From Nitzschia sp. pyKryTriq1 (taxonomy: Eukaryota > Bacillariophyta > Bacillariophyceae > Bacillariales > Bacillariaceae), in contig OY101121.1 of NCBI GenBank assembly GCA_956465555.1, positions 582,722-646,721 of the forward strand: 64,000 nt of DNA. Direction: 5' to 3'. The notes under the pieces are model-generated. The model was not told the origin of the DNA and ran no database searches. It worked only from the letters and a program-made list of their open reading frames with translations. Within the stretch, counting starts at the first letter, position 1. Each line of letters opens with the position of its first letter. Shown here piece after piece: positions 31,501 through 41,792 of this stretch. Position numbers and translations under genes: made by a program.

Positions 31501-31775
31501 TTAGAACTTTCTTTTCATGAACCGAACATCTCCTCGTTTCGCAATATGGAGATTGATGGCCGGTCGCGCCATGCCGGATGGCAGTGGTGCACGCACAGAT
31601 CCCCCACCCCCACTGGCACCATCAGTAGTGCTTGTGCCAGTGCCAGTGCCAGTACTACTGGTAGTAGACATGGTTCGATTGTTTTTGACTTCTCCCCTAT
31701 GCTGCTGCTGGCGAGACAGAATGTTGTTATTCTCAAAGGGATTGACGACGACCCGTGCCAAGGGCGGCCTCGTAT

Positions 31776-31806
<31 letters not shown>

Positions 31807-33291
31807 GATGCGATGAGATAAAGAAGAAGAAGAAGACCGGGCTTTTTTGCTTTGATTTTTCTCTAGGAATGCTGCCATGCGATTGCCCATGGCGGACAAA
31901 TGATTGTTGGTGAGAGGAGCAGCAGCAGCGGCGGCGGCGGCGGCAGGACGTGTCGTACCAGTAGCTTGACCGACGCCGCCGACATCTTCCAGAGGTTCTA
32001 TTGGACCATGATTGGCATATTTTACCGTATCCATGGCGCGTAATTCCTTCGCTAGGCTAGACGCTTTTCGTTTCTTGGTTGGTGCCAATGCTGGTAATGC
32101 TGATAATGATGACGATGATGGTGCCACGCTACTACTGCTTCGTCCGCCCGTCTGCTGCTGCTGCTGCTGTTGTTGCAGTTGTTGCATTTGCGTCGCCATT
32201 ATTTGAATTCTTTGTTTGACATCTGACAATTCGGTAGAAAGCTTGGCCTTTTCTCGTATCAGACGTTGATTTTCTTCCAAAATCTTGGGACGTTCCTTTA
32301 ACAATTCTTGGACTTCGGCCATGTCACTATTCCGAGCTTTTTCCACCGCCTTGTTAAAATCCTTTTGCAATTTGGTATAACGCGACTCCAAATCATGCTT
32401 TTGATCCTCCAAACTTTGGATTCGTTTCGAATGTCGATGAGTTTGTTGTTCGAGTTGAACCACCCTTAAATTGGCGGCATCCAACATTGCTGCCTTGCGT
32501 TCGTCCAATTCGTGGTAGGCTTGTAAATCGTTTTCCGTACGATTCAAGTCCTTTTGGATTTGAGAATATTTTTGCACCAACGTTTGATGTTGTTGATATT
32601 GTTCTCGAAATTGAGAATCTTTTTGCTGAAATCGACGTTTGTAACGTTTGGCAATGACTTTGAACCGTTGTACTTCTTCTGATACTGATGAGTCGGCCAA
32701 GGCCGGTGTGACAATTGGCCGTCGTCTCCTTGCAGACGAAGAAGAAGAGGAAGAAGACGAGGAGGCCACGGGAGACCGTTGAGGAGATTGTGTCAAGTCT
32801 ATCATTATCACACCATTATCATTTCTCAATTCTGGTGCTGCTGCTGGTGCCTGAGGCTCGGGCGCTGTCGAGGAATTATCATTGTCAGTGTTGCTATCCT
32901 CATCTTCTTCATCATCTTCTTCTTCGGCGGGGGGTGGGTCATTATTATTATTTGTATTGGTATTGGTACCTGATGTAGAAGTAGCGGTATCGGTTGAATG
33001 CAAGCTGACATCATCGTCATCGCCACCAAATCCAAAGCCGTTACTGCTATCGGGCGGAGAAATGAATATTTTGATACATGTTTCGGAAGGTTTGTTGCAG
33101 TTGGGACATTTGCATCCTCTCCCCTTGCTGGCTCGCCATAGTCCAAAACAGGCAAAATGAAAGCAATGCCCACAAGGAACGACTGCCCCCACAGAATGAT
33201 CTTCGTTGTTGTTGTTGTTGTTGGCCCCACCACCACCTGCCGCTTGCCACAGGGGTTCGAGACAAACCGAGCAGGTGTTGTCGTCCGCCAT
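31501..33291 (-). CDS. RING-H2 E3 ubiquitin ligase with long coiled coil (TRAIP-like layout)
   Basis: Single exon, 596 residues. The RING finger is at residues 8-70: CSVC, then CGHCFHFAC, then CKCPNC, a Cys3-His2-Cys3 pattern, with an Asn run and Gly run inserted between the first two pairs. After an acidic disordered segment (about 85-190), a coiled coil spans about 205-385 (KQRIQIMATQMQQL near its end, then poly-Gln). The C-terminal third is low complexity (Ser, Ala and Asn runs encoded by CTG/GAA-type microsatellites) and ends with FMKRKF. RING plus coiled coil plus basic tail matches the layout of TRAIP, a replisome-linked E3, but homology outside the RING is not established. E3 activity is family inference. 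Confidence 0.75.
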
Positions 33292-33980
33292 GACAGGCAG
33301 TCTTCTCTATTAGTACCAGTAGACCTTTACTGAAATACTACTAGAGAGAGAGACTATCTAACCAAGGTCGAACAAGTATGATACAGGTACAGAGTAGAGG
33401 GATAGAGGAAATCATTCATCATGATGTTGTCGGCACTCGGCACCGCAAAAAATACTGTAAATAGAGTGCCGCAGCGCGATCCGCGCCAAACTAAAAAAAA
33501 GTTTTGAAAATGCGTCTTCCGCTGTCGTAGAAATCAGTACCGGGTAGTGAAGAATCTACGTAGGATGATGGGACGACGGACATGCGGGCGGACGAGGGAA
33601 TGACCATATCGATTAAAAAAGGATTATTCGACTAAAGCGACCAGAGTCTTGCATCATGCGTCGTGCGTGCTTCTTTCGCGCATTCATTCTCATCCGATCC
33701 ATCCCGCGTTCTTTTTCGTCCAAAAATCCAAAATCCAAAATCCAAAGCAAAAAGAAAGGAAAAGGTGCGCATCATCTTCAATGAGCTTCTGCTTCTTTCT
33801 TCTTTCTCAAGGTTCCACATCACATCTTCATACGGTCCACAACAACATCATTCACAGCTCAAGACAGATAACAGTAGAGGTCGATTTTCCATGTCTCTGT
33901 GGCCACACATACATACATACATACATACTCTGTGCACACGCCAGAAGATAGTCGGTATTTCCCAAATCAAAATTGGTAGT
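33292..33980. promoter_or_regulatory. Divergent intergenic region
   Basis: 689 bp between outward-facing genes. A (CATA)n run lies at ~33907-33928. Frames crossing it lack an ATG upstream of 33897 and are treated as leader. Confidence 0.35.
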
Positions 33981-35234
33981 ATGTCGACCTTTCGTCGCCA
34001 ACCGCAAGTTTCACGGCACCATCAACGCGGTGGTGGTGGTGGTGGTGGTGGTAGTAGTAGTGGGTTTGTTTTCTATGTGTTGTTGTGCTGCTGCCTTTGG
34101 ATACAAGACGGTCTCCTCTTTCCAACTTTAGAGGCTTTCTCTGTAGTAAATATGCAAGGCTCGAGGAGATTGCAGCACAATACCGGTGCTGCGTATCAGT
34201 CTCGACGAGTGGTGAGAGTGGCCATGAGTCTTTCATCATCATCATCATCGAATAAGAATGTCGAGGAAAATATCCCACAACTACCGGAAGAAAGGCAACG
34301 GTCCGTAGGGCGGGTATTGACTCTGGTAGAGAAGACTACGGGAGAAATTTTGGCTCAGGGATATGAATTGAATCCATTTCCAGAAGAGCGAGACAAGCCA
34401 GATGAGGACGAATTGGAAGTTTTGTATCCCACCCAACGACAATTTTTTCAATTTGGTGGACGAACACAGTCAGAGGATGGTGATAATGACAGCAGCCCTA
34501 CGCAAGTACCGGCACTACCACCAGTGCAAAAAGTTCGAACCACGTCGTTTGGATGTAGCAAACATGGACATCAAGTATGGCCGAGTAGTATGGCCTTGTG
34601 CTTGTCTTTGATTCATGATTACTATGGGAACAAGGATGCCGAAAATGAGTCTATGGTCCGGCCGCGTTCCGTCTTGGAGCTCGGAGCAGGAATGGGACTT
34701 CCTTCGATTGTGTGTCGCGATGTCTTACAAATCCCCTCGGTGATCGCCACAGACTTTTGGTACCTCGCAGTTGATGACGGTTCGGAAGAAAGAGAACCCG
34801 AACGATTGATTCCAGAAGTATGGCATGGGATCAATTTGGCGTACAATGTGGAACGAAAGCAGGAGGGGGCTATCGTGCAACGGCTCGATTGGCATGACTT
34901 GGAGACGGTTCGGCAAGCAGGGCCGAACATCGATTTGGTGATTGGGTCCGACTTGGTTTACTATTTTATGGACATTGACCCTCTGTGGAATACCTTGGAG
35001 ACTTTGATTCGAGATTGCGGAGCGTCCAAGGTAGTTCTCATTTCACCGATCAAACCAGATACTAGAGAATCTCTGCCTGCATTTTTGGAAGTCTTGGCTT
35101 CGAAATCAGCCGATGTTGGTTATCTCCTCCAGCGCGAAGAGCTGATTTTGTACAAGAGTCAAGAGGAGTTGGATGCCAGAGAAGGTGGTGACCGTTTGGT
35201 CAGAGTGACGTTGTCAGCCCCGCAACAACATTAG
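33981..35234 (+). CDS. Plastid-targeted METTL21-like protein methyltransferase
   Basis: Single exon; the ATG at 33981 (MSTFRRQPQ) gives 417 residues. After a Gly run, residues ~33-55 are a signal-peptide-like hydrophobic stretch (FVFYVLLCCCLWIQDGLLF) ending near LEAFSVVNM; Phe after the predicted cut resembles the diatom ASAFAP motif, so import into the plastid is likely. The Rossmann methyltransferase has the family-16 features: GHQVWPSSMALCLSL, the SAM loop SVLELGAGMGLPSIV (about 229-243), and NIDLVIGSDLVYYF (about 314-327), the post-I strand plus the D-x-x-Y-like catalytic motif of METTL21/EEF-KMT enzymes. Likely a lysine methyltransferase; the substrate is not predictable. Confidence 0.82.
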   Translation: MSTFRRQPQVSRHHQRGGGGGGGGSSSGFVFYVLLCCCLWIQDGLLFPTLEAFSVVNMQGSRRLQHNTGAAYQSRRVVRVAMSLSSSSSSNKNVEENIPQLPEERQRSVGRVLTLVEKTTGEILAQGYELNPFPEERDKPDEDELEVLYPTQRQFFQFGGRTQSEDGDNDSSPTQVPALPPVQKVRTTSFGCSKHGHQVWPSSMALCLSLIHDYYGNKDAENESMVRPRSVLELGAGMGLPSIVCRDVLQIPSVIATDFWYLAVDDGSEEREPERLIPEVWHGINLAYNVERKQEGAIVQRLDWHDLETVRQAGPNIDLVIGSDLVYYFMDIDPLWNTLETLIRDCGASKVVLISPIKPDTRESLPAFLEVLASKSADVGYLLQREELILYKSQEELDAREGGDRLVRVTLSAPQQH

Positions 35235-35385
35235 TATGATCTGCCGAGGAGAGTTCATCACAACTGCACGACGAAAAGGCTGTTTGACTAGACTAAACTA
35301 GATGAGGAGTTCATGCACATGCTTTTTAAAATACAGTTATCTAAACATAGAAGAAGAAGAAAGAAAAGTCTTGATTGGTTGCCTT

Positions 35386-35940
35386 TCAAGCCTCCTTCAC
35401 TTCCATGCCGAACGAACGAAGAAGCATGGCGAACTTATTGGATGTATCTGCATCCGAACACCCCACGATCCAATCATCTAGGCGAACGTTGCTGAGCTGG
35501 CCCGTGACGACCCGATGGCCAAAGACCTGACCACAAAATATGTTATTACCAGCCTTGCAAAAGTGGAGTTGGTTAACCATGACGTCGTCAACGATTGCCG
35601 CCCATGGATTTCGAGGGTTCTTGCCACCGAATTCCATTGTCGCTCGAAGAATGGGAGCAAGCGTCTCGTCTGAGGGCTTGATCTTGAGGTAGGTAAGGAA
35701 TGCACTGGACCCGGGGAAGTTGTTTTCGTCATTGGTCGGGATGGAGTCCTCCTCATCTTGAACCGGATGAGAAGAATGTCTTGCAAAAGCCTCGTCGTCT
35801 GGCGGAATAGCTCTCGTATCGTGTTTAAAAAAGTCGGGCGGAGCCTTGATCGGAGACAACGACACCCCATAAGAGGTAAAGTCCATTACACTCTTGGGCG
35901 AAGTAGGGCTGCCATAGGTAATTGCTATGTCGGTGCTCAT
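35386..35940 (-). CDS. Conserved-looking orphan protein
   Basis: Single exon, 184 residues with a clean ATG at 35940. No signal peptide or membrane segment. The second half looks folded: FLTYLKIKPSDETLAPILRA, NPWAAIVDDVMVNQLHFCKA, NNIFCGQVFGHRVVTGQLSN, DDWIVGCSDADTSNKFAMLL. I recognise no domain. Codon regularity and low repeat content make it a likely gene. It converges with the methyltransferase to its left and faces YidD on the right. Confidence 0.6.
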   Translation of the reverse strand: MSTDIAITYGSPTSPKSVMDFTSYGVSLSPIKAPPDFFKHDTRAIPPDDEAFARHSSHPVQDEEDSIPTNDENNFPGSSAFLTYLKIKPSDETLAPILRATMEFGGKNPRNPWAAIVDDVMVNQLHFCKAGNNIFCGQVFGHRVVTGQLSNVRLDDWIVGCSDADTSNKFAMLLRSFGMEVKEA

Positions 35941-36701
35941 TGTTCTTCGTGTTCTCTGAATTGCTTGTGGGATAAGGGTGGGAGAGCAGTGTTGGTGGTG
36001 GTGGTAGTGGGACGAAAGAAGAAAAGGAAAGAAAGAGGCAGAGATTTACGAATGGGCAGAAAATGAGAAGGAAACAAACAGCTAGCGGTGGTGGGAATCA
36101 TCAGAAACCTTACACTTTGAACGAATTTGGTGAAAGCGAGATGCGAATTGTATTGGTTTATCTGTGACAACCCAGAAGGGTATCTTTCTAAAGAATCCGA
36201 GAATGGAGTGTCATGCATGATATGATGATGATGATCATGTGATGATTGCATCGATCTCGTCTCGCGCGCTCAAAGATCGTCCGGCTTGCTCTCGCGCGCA
36301 CGGCGGACACGACCGGACGACCCACCGACCACGCGTGACGTGTCACCTGTCACCGATTGATTGATTCATTCGATCGATGGATGACACTCCACGTGGAAGA
36401 ATGAATCATCATCATCATCATCTTTCGCGTTCAACCCGCCGAAGAAGATGAAAAAATAATTATTTCATGCATGCTACCGGTAGCATGCTGTACTCGTACA
36501 CGTACACGTACACGTACTGTACCAGTACCTGTACGAACTAAAGTGAAAACTGAAAACCGGGCCCCATACCTCGCACTGGGTACCAGTACCGGTACAGTAG
36601 ACCACCTGGGACCTGGGACCTGGGACGGTCGATGTCACAAAACATCAAACAGTCTCCCGGCTCCCCATAGTGCGACCATTGCACCGAAACCTATCGCTAC
36701 C
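35941..36701. promoter_or_regulatory. Divergent intergenic region, GTAC-rich
   Basis: 761 bp between outward-facing genes. Contains (GTGGTG) near 35993, (GATGAT)n near 36222, (ATC)n near 36408, and a strong GTAC/CACGTACACGTAC cluster at 36470-36600 just before YidD. In-frame ATGs inside that cluster are not used. Confidence 0.4.
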
Positions 36702-37346
36702 ATGCTATTCTTCACTAATCGAGTGCCTTGTAGAAGTTTTAGTCTCTTTTTGGCGTCGTTCGCCTGTCGCTTCTTTCTCTCTGAGGCGGCTTGTCAATCC
36801 TGCGTGCTACCCTTATTGTATCACCGGCGACCTCGCTTTGCGACGCCAAATCAGCCTCAGCTAGCCTTGGTCACAGCGATCTCTAGTGTCGCTTCGGTGA
36901 AGTGCCTACGATCACCGTTGGTGCGGCGTTCTTTGGCGATTGCTGTTGTGGGTTCTGTCGTGGCCAAGAGTGTTATGAGGAGAGAATCTTTGGCTGGTAT
37001 CTTCCGTAACTCGTCCGACAATACCGACGACGAATCTTCCCAGTCCAAGGAGGCCCCCGATCAAGATCAAGACAAAGTCAAAGAGAATAATACAAAGCCT
37101 CCTCTTACATCCGCCATGGTGGCAACTATCGGCGTCTACAAGAATTTTATCAGCCCCCTGCTGCCACCGGCCTGCCGTTTCTTGCCGACTTGTTCTCAAT
37201 ATGGAGTGCAAGCGATTGAAGAGTTCGGGCCCACCAAAGGTGCCGTTCTAACGGCTTGGCGTCTGTTGAGATGTTCGCCCTTTGGAGGCAAGGGGTATGA
37301 TCCACCACGATGGCCTCCCGTGAAGTACACCTATGGGAGCTACTAG
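36702..37346 (+). CDS. yidD-like: YidD-like membrane protein insertion factor, organelle-targeted
   Basis: Single exon, 214 residues from the ATG at 36702; an earlier in-frame ATG (36471) sits inside GTAC repeats and is less likely. The N-terminal ~30 residues (FSLFLASFACRFFLSEAACQ) form a signal-like hydrophobic segment, fitting plastid import in a diatom. An acidic, Gln/Lys-rich linker (about 100-138) precedes the YidD domain at the C-terminus: IGVYKNFISPLLPPACRFLP, TCSQYGVQAIEEFGPTKGAV, RLLRCSPFGGKGYDPPRWPP. The CRFxPTCSxY and RCxPxxxxGxDP signatures are both complete. In bacteria YidD helps YidC insert membrane proteins; here it probably acts with the plastid Alb3/YidC system (inference). 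Confidence 0.9.
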   Translation: MLFFTNRVPCRSFSLFLASFACRFFLSEAACQSCVLPLLYHRRPRFATPNQPQLALVTAISSVASVKCLRSPLVRRSLAIAVVGSVVAKSVMRRESLAGIFRNSSDNTDDESSQSKEAPDQDQDKVKENNTKPPLTSAMVATIGVYKNFISPLLPPACRFLPTCSQYGVQAIEEFGPTKGAVLTAWRLLRCSPFGGKGYDPPRWPPVKYTYGSY

Positions 37347-37581
37347 AAGGAACGGAAATGGAGGCTTTTTTTTTAAGAAACGACGAACATGCATTTTCTT
37401 ATGGTGGGCTATTGCAAAATCGGATGGCACGCTTGGCCGTCTCCGATTACTCGTAAGACGCTCAGACCGACATTCTACACTTGAGGTTGACCCTTCACCG
37501 GATCGTTTAGCGTTATGGACTGATTCATTCACGCAATGTCATCCGTCCTTGCGAGTCAGTCATGAGCACCGGCCGATACAT

Positions 37582-38050
37582 ATGATCATGGCGGGAAACG
37601 ATGAAATTGTTGGCTGGAGGTGAGATAATGTCAGCATCTTTCGAATTATATGAATAGCGATACTTATCAATTGTTGCTTAACTATGCTTTTGCAGTGAGA
37701 CGGTGGAGGATAAAGACGATGTCGAGGGGGCGACGAGTGACGACAGTTTTTGGGATGAGCTCGTCAGGCAGTTGCCGCCGACGCAAGAGATGGTGGAGAT
37801 GCGGGCGGAGGAGGAACATTTCGATGAGTTGTGTCGGCAATTGCCGCCGACGCAAGAGATGGTGGAGATGCGGGCGGAGGAGGAACTTTTCGATGAGTTG
37901 TGTCGGCAATTGCCGCCGACGCAAGAGATGGTGGAGATGCGGGCGGAGGAGGAACTTTTCGATGAGTTGTGTCGGCAATTGCCGCGGACGCAAGAGATGG
38001 TGGAGATGCGGGCGGAAGTAATGGAGAAGAAAGTGGAAGCGTGGTATTAG
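37582..38050 (+). CDS. Small protein of four 23-residue acidic tandem repeats
   Basis: Proposed two exons, 37582-37619 and 37696-38050; intron of 76 bp (GTGAGA...TTGCAG, phase 2) joins GNDEIVGW to SETVEDKDDVEG. The frame before 37582 is open back to 37333 but would overlap the end of YidD, so the ATG at 37582 is preferred. The body is four tandem 69-bp units (37742-37810, 37811-37879, 37880-37948, 37949-38017), consensus ELFDELCRQLPPTQEMVEMR. The units keep the reading frame and are nearly identical; units 2 and 3 differ at one residue. The product would be a helical, amphipathic, Cys-containing array. No family known. Expression is not shown by sequence alone. Confidence 0.45.
37742..38017. 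repeat. 69-bp coding minisatellite, four units
   Basis: Four head-to-tail copies with period 69 (23 codons). Copies 2-4 are almost identical; copy 1 differs mostly in its first 30 bases (FWDELV in place of LFDELC). Confidence 0.9.
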
Positions 38051-38425
38051 TTTGAAATGATAATTTCGAGGGGGAAATCCCATCGTCGATACGTCGCGAG
38101 GACAAACGAAGGATCGCGTTTCTTTTTAGCAGGATAACATAAATAGAGATTTTGGCGTGCGTATTTCGCAGCAGGAAACTAGACTAGTACTTCTTCTGGG
38201 TTGGATGCAGTTTCCAGTTTTGTGGTACAGTACTGTAGAACTGATGGCCGGCCGGCAGACGGGACCGCCGCCAGGCAGCAGGCAGGCAGGGCAGTCTCGT
38301 TCGAGGATGCCCGGCCGGACCGTTTTCAAATAATAGTTCGACTGAGTTGACTGAATCGGCAAATATGTGGGGGAGGGGTAGGGATTTCATGAAAAGGGGA
38401 ATATCCATACCAGAACATTAAAAAC

Positions 38426-38658
38426 ATATTCCAGTTTGTGATCAGGAATAAGGTCGTGAAATTCCGTTGGTGGTTCTGGTATATTGGAGAAGCTGTCTGG
38501 AATAAATTTGTAAATTACGGAATGTTGGCAATATTCCAGATACAATGCTGGGGGCGCACGGATGTATAGGAGATATTCCAGATGGAAATATGGATATTGT
38601 GAGCTGAGGAATTGGTGAGAAATATCAGAATCGCTACTGGAATTTCGATATATTCCAG
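38426..38658. repeat. Cluster of four ATATTCCAG motifs
   Basis: Perfect 9-mers at 38426-38434, 38531-38539, 38573-38581 and 38650-38658, all on the + strand, in an AT-rich context that also has variants such as TGGAATTTC and CTGGAATAA. Confidence 0.7.
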
Positions 38659-38843
38659 GAATTTTTATTTGAGGTGTATTCCCACTTCATGATCGGAAAC
38701 ATACGTTCAGAGTGCAGTGGATGGAATGCGTGGATGTGTCATGGAAAAATGAAGAGTATAATTGGCCAAATCCGATGATGCTCTCACGCCCCCCTACTGC
38801 GGCCGATTTTTTTGCTACCAAAATTTGGTCGAATTAGATTCTT

Positions 38844-39154
38844 GGAAGCATCTTCAAGGATCCTTGAATTTCGGGACATCTTGAAAGCGACGCACTGGGC
38901 GCCACTCTTGGCTGTGTGTCTTTTGGCCCTGTTCGTCCATCGCTGGAATCATGATCGTGGCATCGAGCGCCAATTGATTGACGATCGGTATACCGGCTAC
39001 TACGAGCATGATATTATCCACGATCTTGTTGGCATCGTCGCTTCGCCATTGTCAATACGTATGTAGCAACGATGATGGAATATTTTTGTTGGAGCGCACC
39101 ATCTGGCCGGCGACGAGGTTGTTCGGGAAGCATCTTCAAGGATCCTTGAATTTC
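38844..39154. repeat. 29-bp perfect direct repeats, 282 bp apart
   Basis: Copies at 38844-38872 and 39126-39154. Each includes the 16-bp palindrome TTCAAGGATCCTTGAA. A partial third echo (GATCCTTGATAAAG) lies at ~39172. Confidence 0.85.
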
Positions 39155-39697
39155 ATGCGCGTTAAAATGTGATCCTTGATAAAGCATTTTCTACGCTTAA
39201 CGCACAGTGGAATTCTTTCCTTTCTTTTTCTTCCTTTTTCCTTTATAAAATTTTAGCTACCTACGTACCCGGGGGTAAGCCTAGCTCCTAACACGTACGA
39301 ATCTACCGGTACTGTAAGCTACCAGGGACACATGGTACCGTACACAGTACTGTACGCACGATAGCGTAGCTGACCGGTCAAAATGACGTCAGCTCGCCTG
39401 TTGGGTTTTGTCAAATGAGAAAGAAGAGATCAAAGACGTCGTCGCATTTTGTGGCATCGACAAATTTCATCCATCATCGATGGCATAGAGCCTACACCAA
39501 CCGATCGACCGACCGACAACAGAAGAGTTCAACGAGCAACGGAACAATTGTCGAAACATCTGCTCTCCGTTTCTCCAGTAGTGGACGACTCACTTCAATT
39601 CTGAACAAGAAGCACCTACAACCTTTTCTTGCTTGTATCGCAAGTGAAACCCAACAGAAATCTTGACTTTTCGCGATCTTGACAGACAAGAGCAAGG

Positions 39698-41062
39698 ATG
39701 AGAACCCATTCAAGGATCATTTTCTACTGCTGGAGTGTAGCATGCCTTTCACTGTTCTCAAACGTCGTCGACACTCGCACCGGGGTGGCTGAGGCGTTCG
39801 TGAATACTCCTCCCATGGCACCATCAACTACTATGTTAAAAACAGTGGCATGGACCAGGAAATCATCTCCAGCGTCAAGTTCTACGAGCCTTCAGATGAA
39901 AGCGGCGGCACCACCGGCCTATCCTGTTCGGGTAGCTGTCATGGGAGGCGGCAATTTCGGGCTGGCAATGGCTAGTATTTGCGCGAGAAAGGGGTACCCC
40001 ACAACTATTCTAGTTCGAAGCAAAGAGGTTGCCGATGAAATCAACACCAAACATACCCATCCTCGGTACATGCAGGGCATTGAACTTCCATCGCGGCTGA
40101 GGGCAACTCACGAACCTAAAGAGTGTCTGCCCGACGCGACCTACATTATTCATGCGGTTCCTTGCCAGTATTCCCGTAAATTTCTGGAAGGAGTCAAAGC
40201 GCATATTCCACCTGGTATTCCTATTCTTTCCGTCAGTAAAGGCATCGAAACTGCCAGTCTCGGGTTTATGGCTGACATTATCAAGGAAGTCCTAGGAAAA
40301 GATCGACCACTTGCCTTCTTGTCAGGTCCATCCTTTGCCCGCGAGATCATCGAAGGAGTTGCAACGGCTGTCGTGATTGCTTCGGATGATCTTGATTTGG
40401 CAAGGGACTTGGCATTTTTGCTGTCGGACGACCAGTTTAAGTGTTTCACATCCAAAGATGTGATTGGAGTCGAAATTGGTGGAGCTGTCAAGAATGTAAT
40501 TGCGCTTGGGGCTGGTATGTGTGAAGGTCTGGGTTTGGGAACAAATGCAATGAGTGGACTGGTCACCCGAGGCTGTAACGAAATGAGACGACTGGGTCTA
40601 ACATTCGGAGCTCGCCCCAGTACAATTGCAGGTCTTTCCGGTATGTCAAAAGTTCGAAAAGATGGCGTATGCATCTATCGTCGTCTTCCGACACTGTCTA
40701 ACCCTCTGCTTTGCCTTACAGGGGTCGGGGACACATTTGGAACATGCTTTGGACCGCTATCCCGAAACCGAAAATTTGGCTACCGTCTTGGCCAGGGTGA
40801 AACCATGGACGAGATCTTGGCGTCTACCACCGAAGTTGCCGAGGGTGTAGACACGTCGTTGGCCGTTGTGAGACTGATTGAAAAAGAATGTAAGGGCTAC
40901 CGATTGGATCTGAAGTATCCCATCCTGTTTGGAATTGCCAGGATCTTAGAAGGGAAACAAACACCTGCCGAAGGACTGGCACTGTTAATGAAAATGCCGA
41001 TGCAAATGGAAAATTTCGACGAGCGCAGCTACAACCCAAGAATAACGAGAGGCGAAGAATAG
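39698..41062 (+). CDS. gpsA-like: Plastid NAD(P)-dependent glycerol-3-phosphate dehydrogenase (GpsA type)
   Basis: Two exons, 39698-40640 and 40722-41062, giving 427 residues. The 81-bp intron (GTATGT...TTACAG) is a multiple of three and stop-free, so an unspliced frame also reads through; removing it restores AGLSGVGDTFGTC, close to the bacterial GLxGLGDxxxTC. A signal peptide (about 6-24) and EAFVNTPP suggest bipartite plastid targeting. The catalytic part starts near residue 75: VAVMGGGNFGLAMASI (NAD loop), VSKGIE, FLSGPSFAREI, GGAVKNVIALGAGMCEGLGL with catalytic Lys, and SRNRKFGYRLGQG. Reaction: dihydroxyacetone phosphate to sn-glycerol 3-phosphate, feeding plastid glycerolipids. Confidence 0.93.
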   Translation: MRTHSRIIFYCWSVACLSLFSNVVDTRTGVAEAFVNTPPMAPSTTMLKTVAWTRKSSPASSSTSLQMKAAAPPAYPVRVAVMGGGNFGLAMASICARKGYPTTILVRSKEVADEINTKHTHPRYMQGIELPSRLRATHEPKECLPDATYIIHAVPCQYSRKFLEGVKAHIPPGIPILSVSKGIETASLGFMADIIKEVLGKDRPLAFLSGPSFAREIIEGVATAVVIASDDLDLARDLAFLLSDDQFKCFTSKDVIGVEIGGAVKNVIALGAGMCEGLGLGTNAMSGLVTRGCNEMRRLGLTFGARPSTIAGLSGMSKVRKDGVCIYRRLPTLSNPLLCLTGVGDTFGTCFGPLSRNRKFGYRLGQGETMDEILASTTEVAEGVDTSLAVVRLIEKECKGYRLDLKYPILFGIARILEGKQTPAEGLALLMKMPMQMENFDERSYNPRITRGEE

Positions 41063-41792
41063 AAAAAGAAGTAAAAAGTAAAACCACAGACAGAATCTAC
41101 AGTTGAGCTCTACTTACTGGCGCCATTTTGTACTGTAGAAGCATGCTACAGTACTGTCTATTCGAGTACTCGTAGAGCACTGTCTCACCACAAATCCGCC
41201 TAGATTTCGCTACATTTCCACCATGATACACAGGTAACCGATTCTCTCGAGTAGACAGACGCCGCTACGTACGCAGGAGAGTAGTCGTTTTTTCGATGTA
41301 TGTAGAACTACTCATGTACATGTTCAATGTGTCTATTCTTCATGTCTACCTATACCGTACCGGTACAGCATTTCCTATTCTCTTCTCGAATGATGATTAT
41401 TATTTTTCATTCATTCATTCATTCCCGATTTTCTCATTCCCGATTCCTCCGGCCGGCCGGTAGCGCTCGTCTCTCCTTCTCTCTTCTCTCCTCGCTCTAT
41501 CATACTTGTACCGTACCTGGTACCTGGCGTAAGGTATCGTCGGTCTCTCGCTGGCGCGCATCTCGACGGGACGACTACTACGACCAAAACCCAAACCCAC
41601 GCCATCTCGTCGCACGCCCGAGCACAAAGCACAAAATCGCGACTATGATGCACGATAATGAGATGTGAGATGATGTGTTCAATTTCCACAACATACTGTA
41701 CAACATGCCACAATCGACAATAATGCACGCTGTATTGCTATTGCTGTTGTGGTTGTAGCACTACCGGCACAGTATTACATAATTGATCGACC
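41063..41792. other. Intergenic between two rightward genes
   Basis: 730 bp with short GTAC clusters near 41350 and 41505-41530, an ATTC run (~41406-41425) and CT-rich sequence. No gene seen; probably the promoter of the CSB-like gene. Confidence 0.4.

Larger units (their letters stand above)
38051..39697. other. 1.65-kb intergenic region with several repeat motifs
   Basis: No supported gene. It contains a cluster of four ATATTCCAG 9-mers (38426, 38531, 38573, 38650), a pair of 29-bp direct repeats (38844 and 39126) and a GTAC-rich stretch at ~39300-39365. An open frame at 38812-39066 has no ATG near its start and spans the first direct repeat. AT-rich 38390-38780 differs in composition from its flanks. 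Confidence 0.5.

Noticed and set aside
37742-38017. 69-bp repeats as a CRISPR array
   Set aside because: Units abut with no variable spacers and keep a reading frame; the host is a eukaryote.
38812-39066. 84-codon open frame
   Set aside because: Begins without ATG, spans a direct repeat, no domain on either strand.
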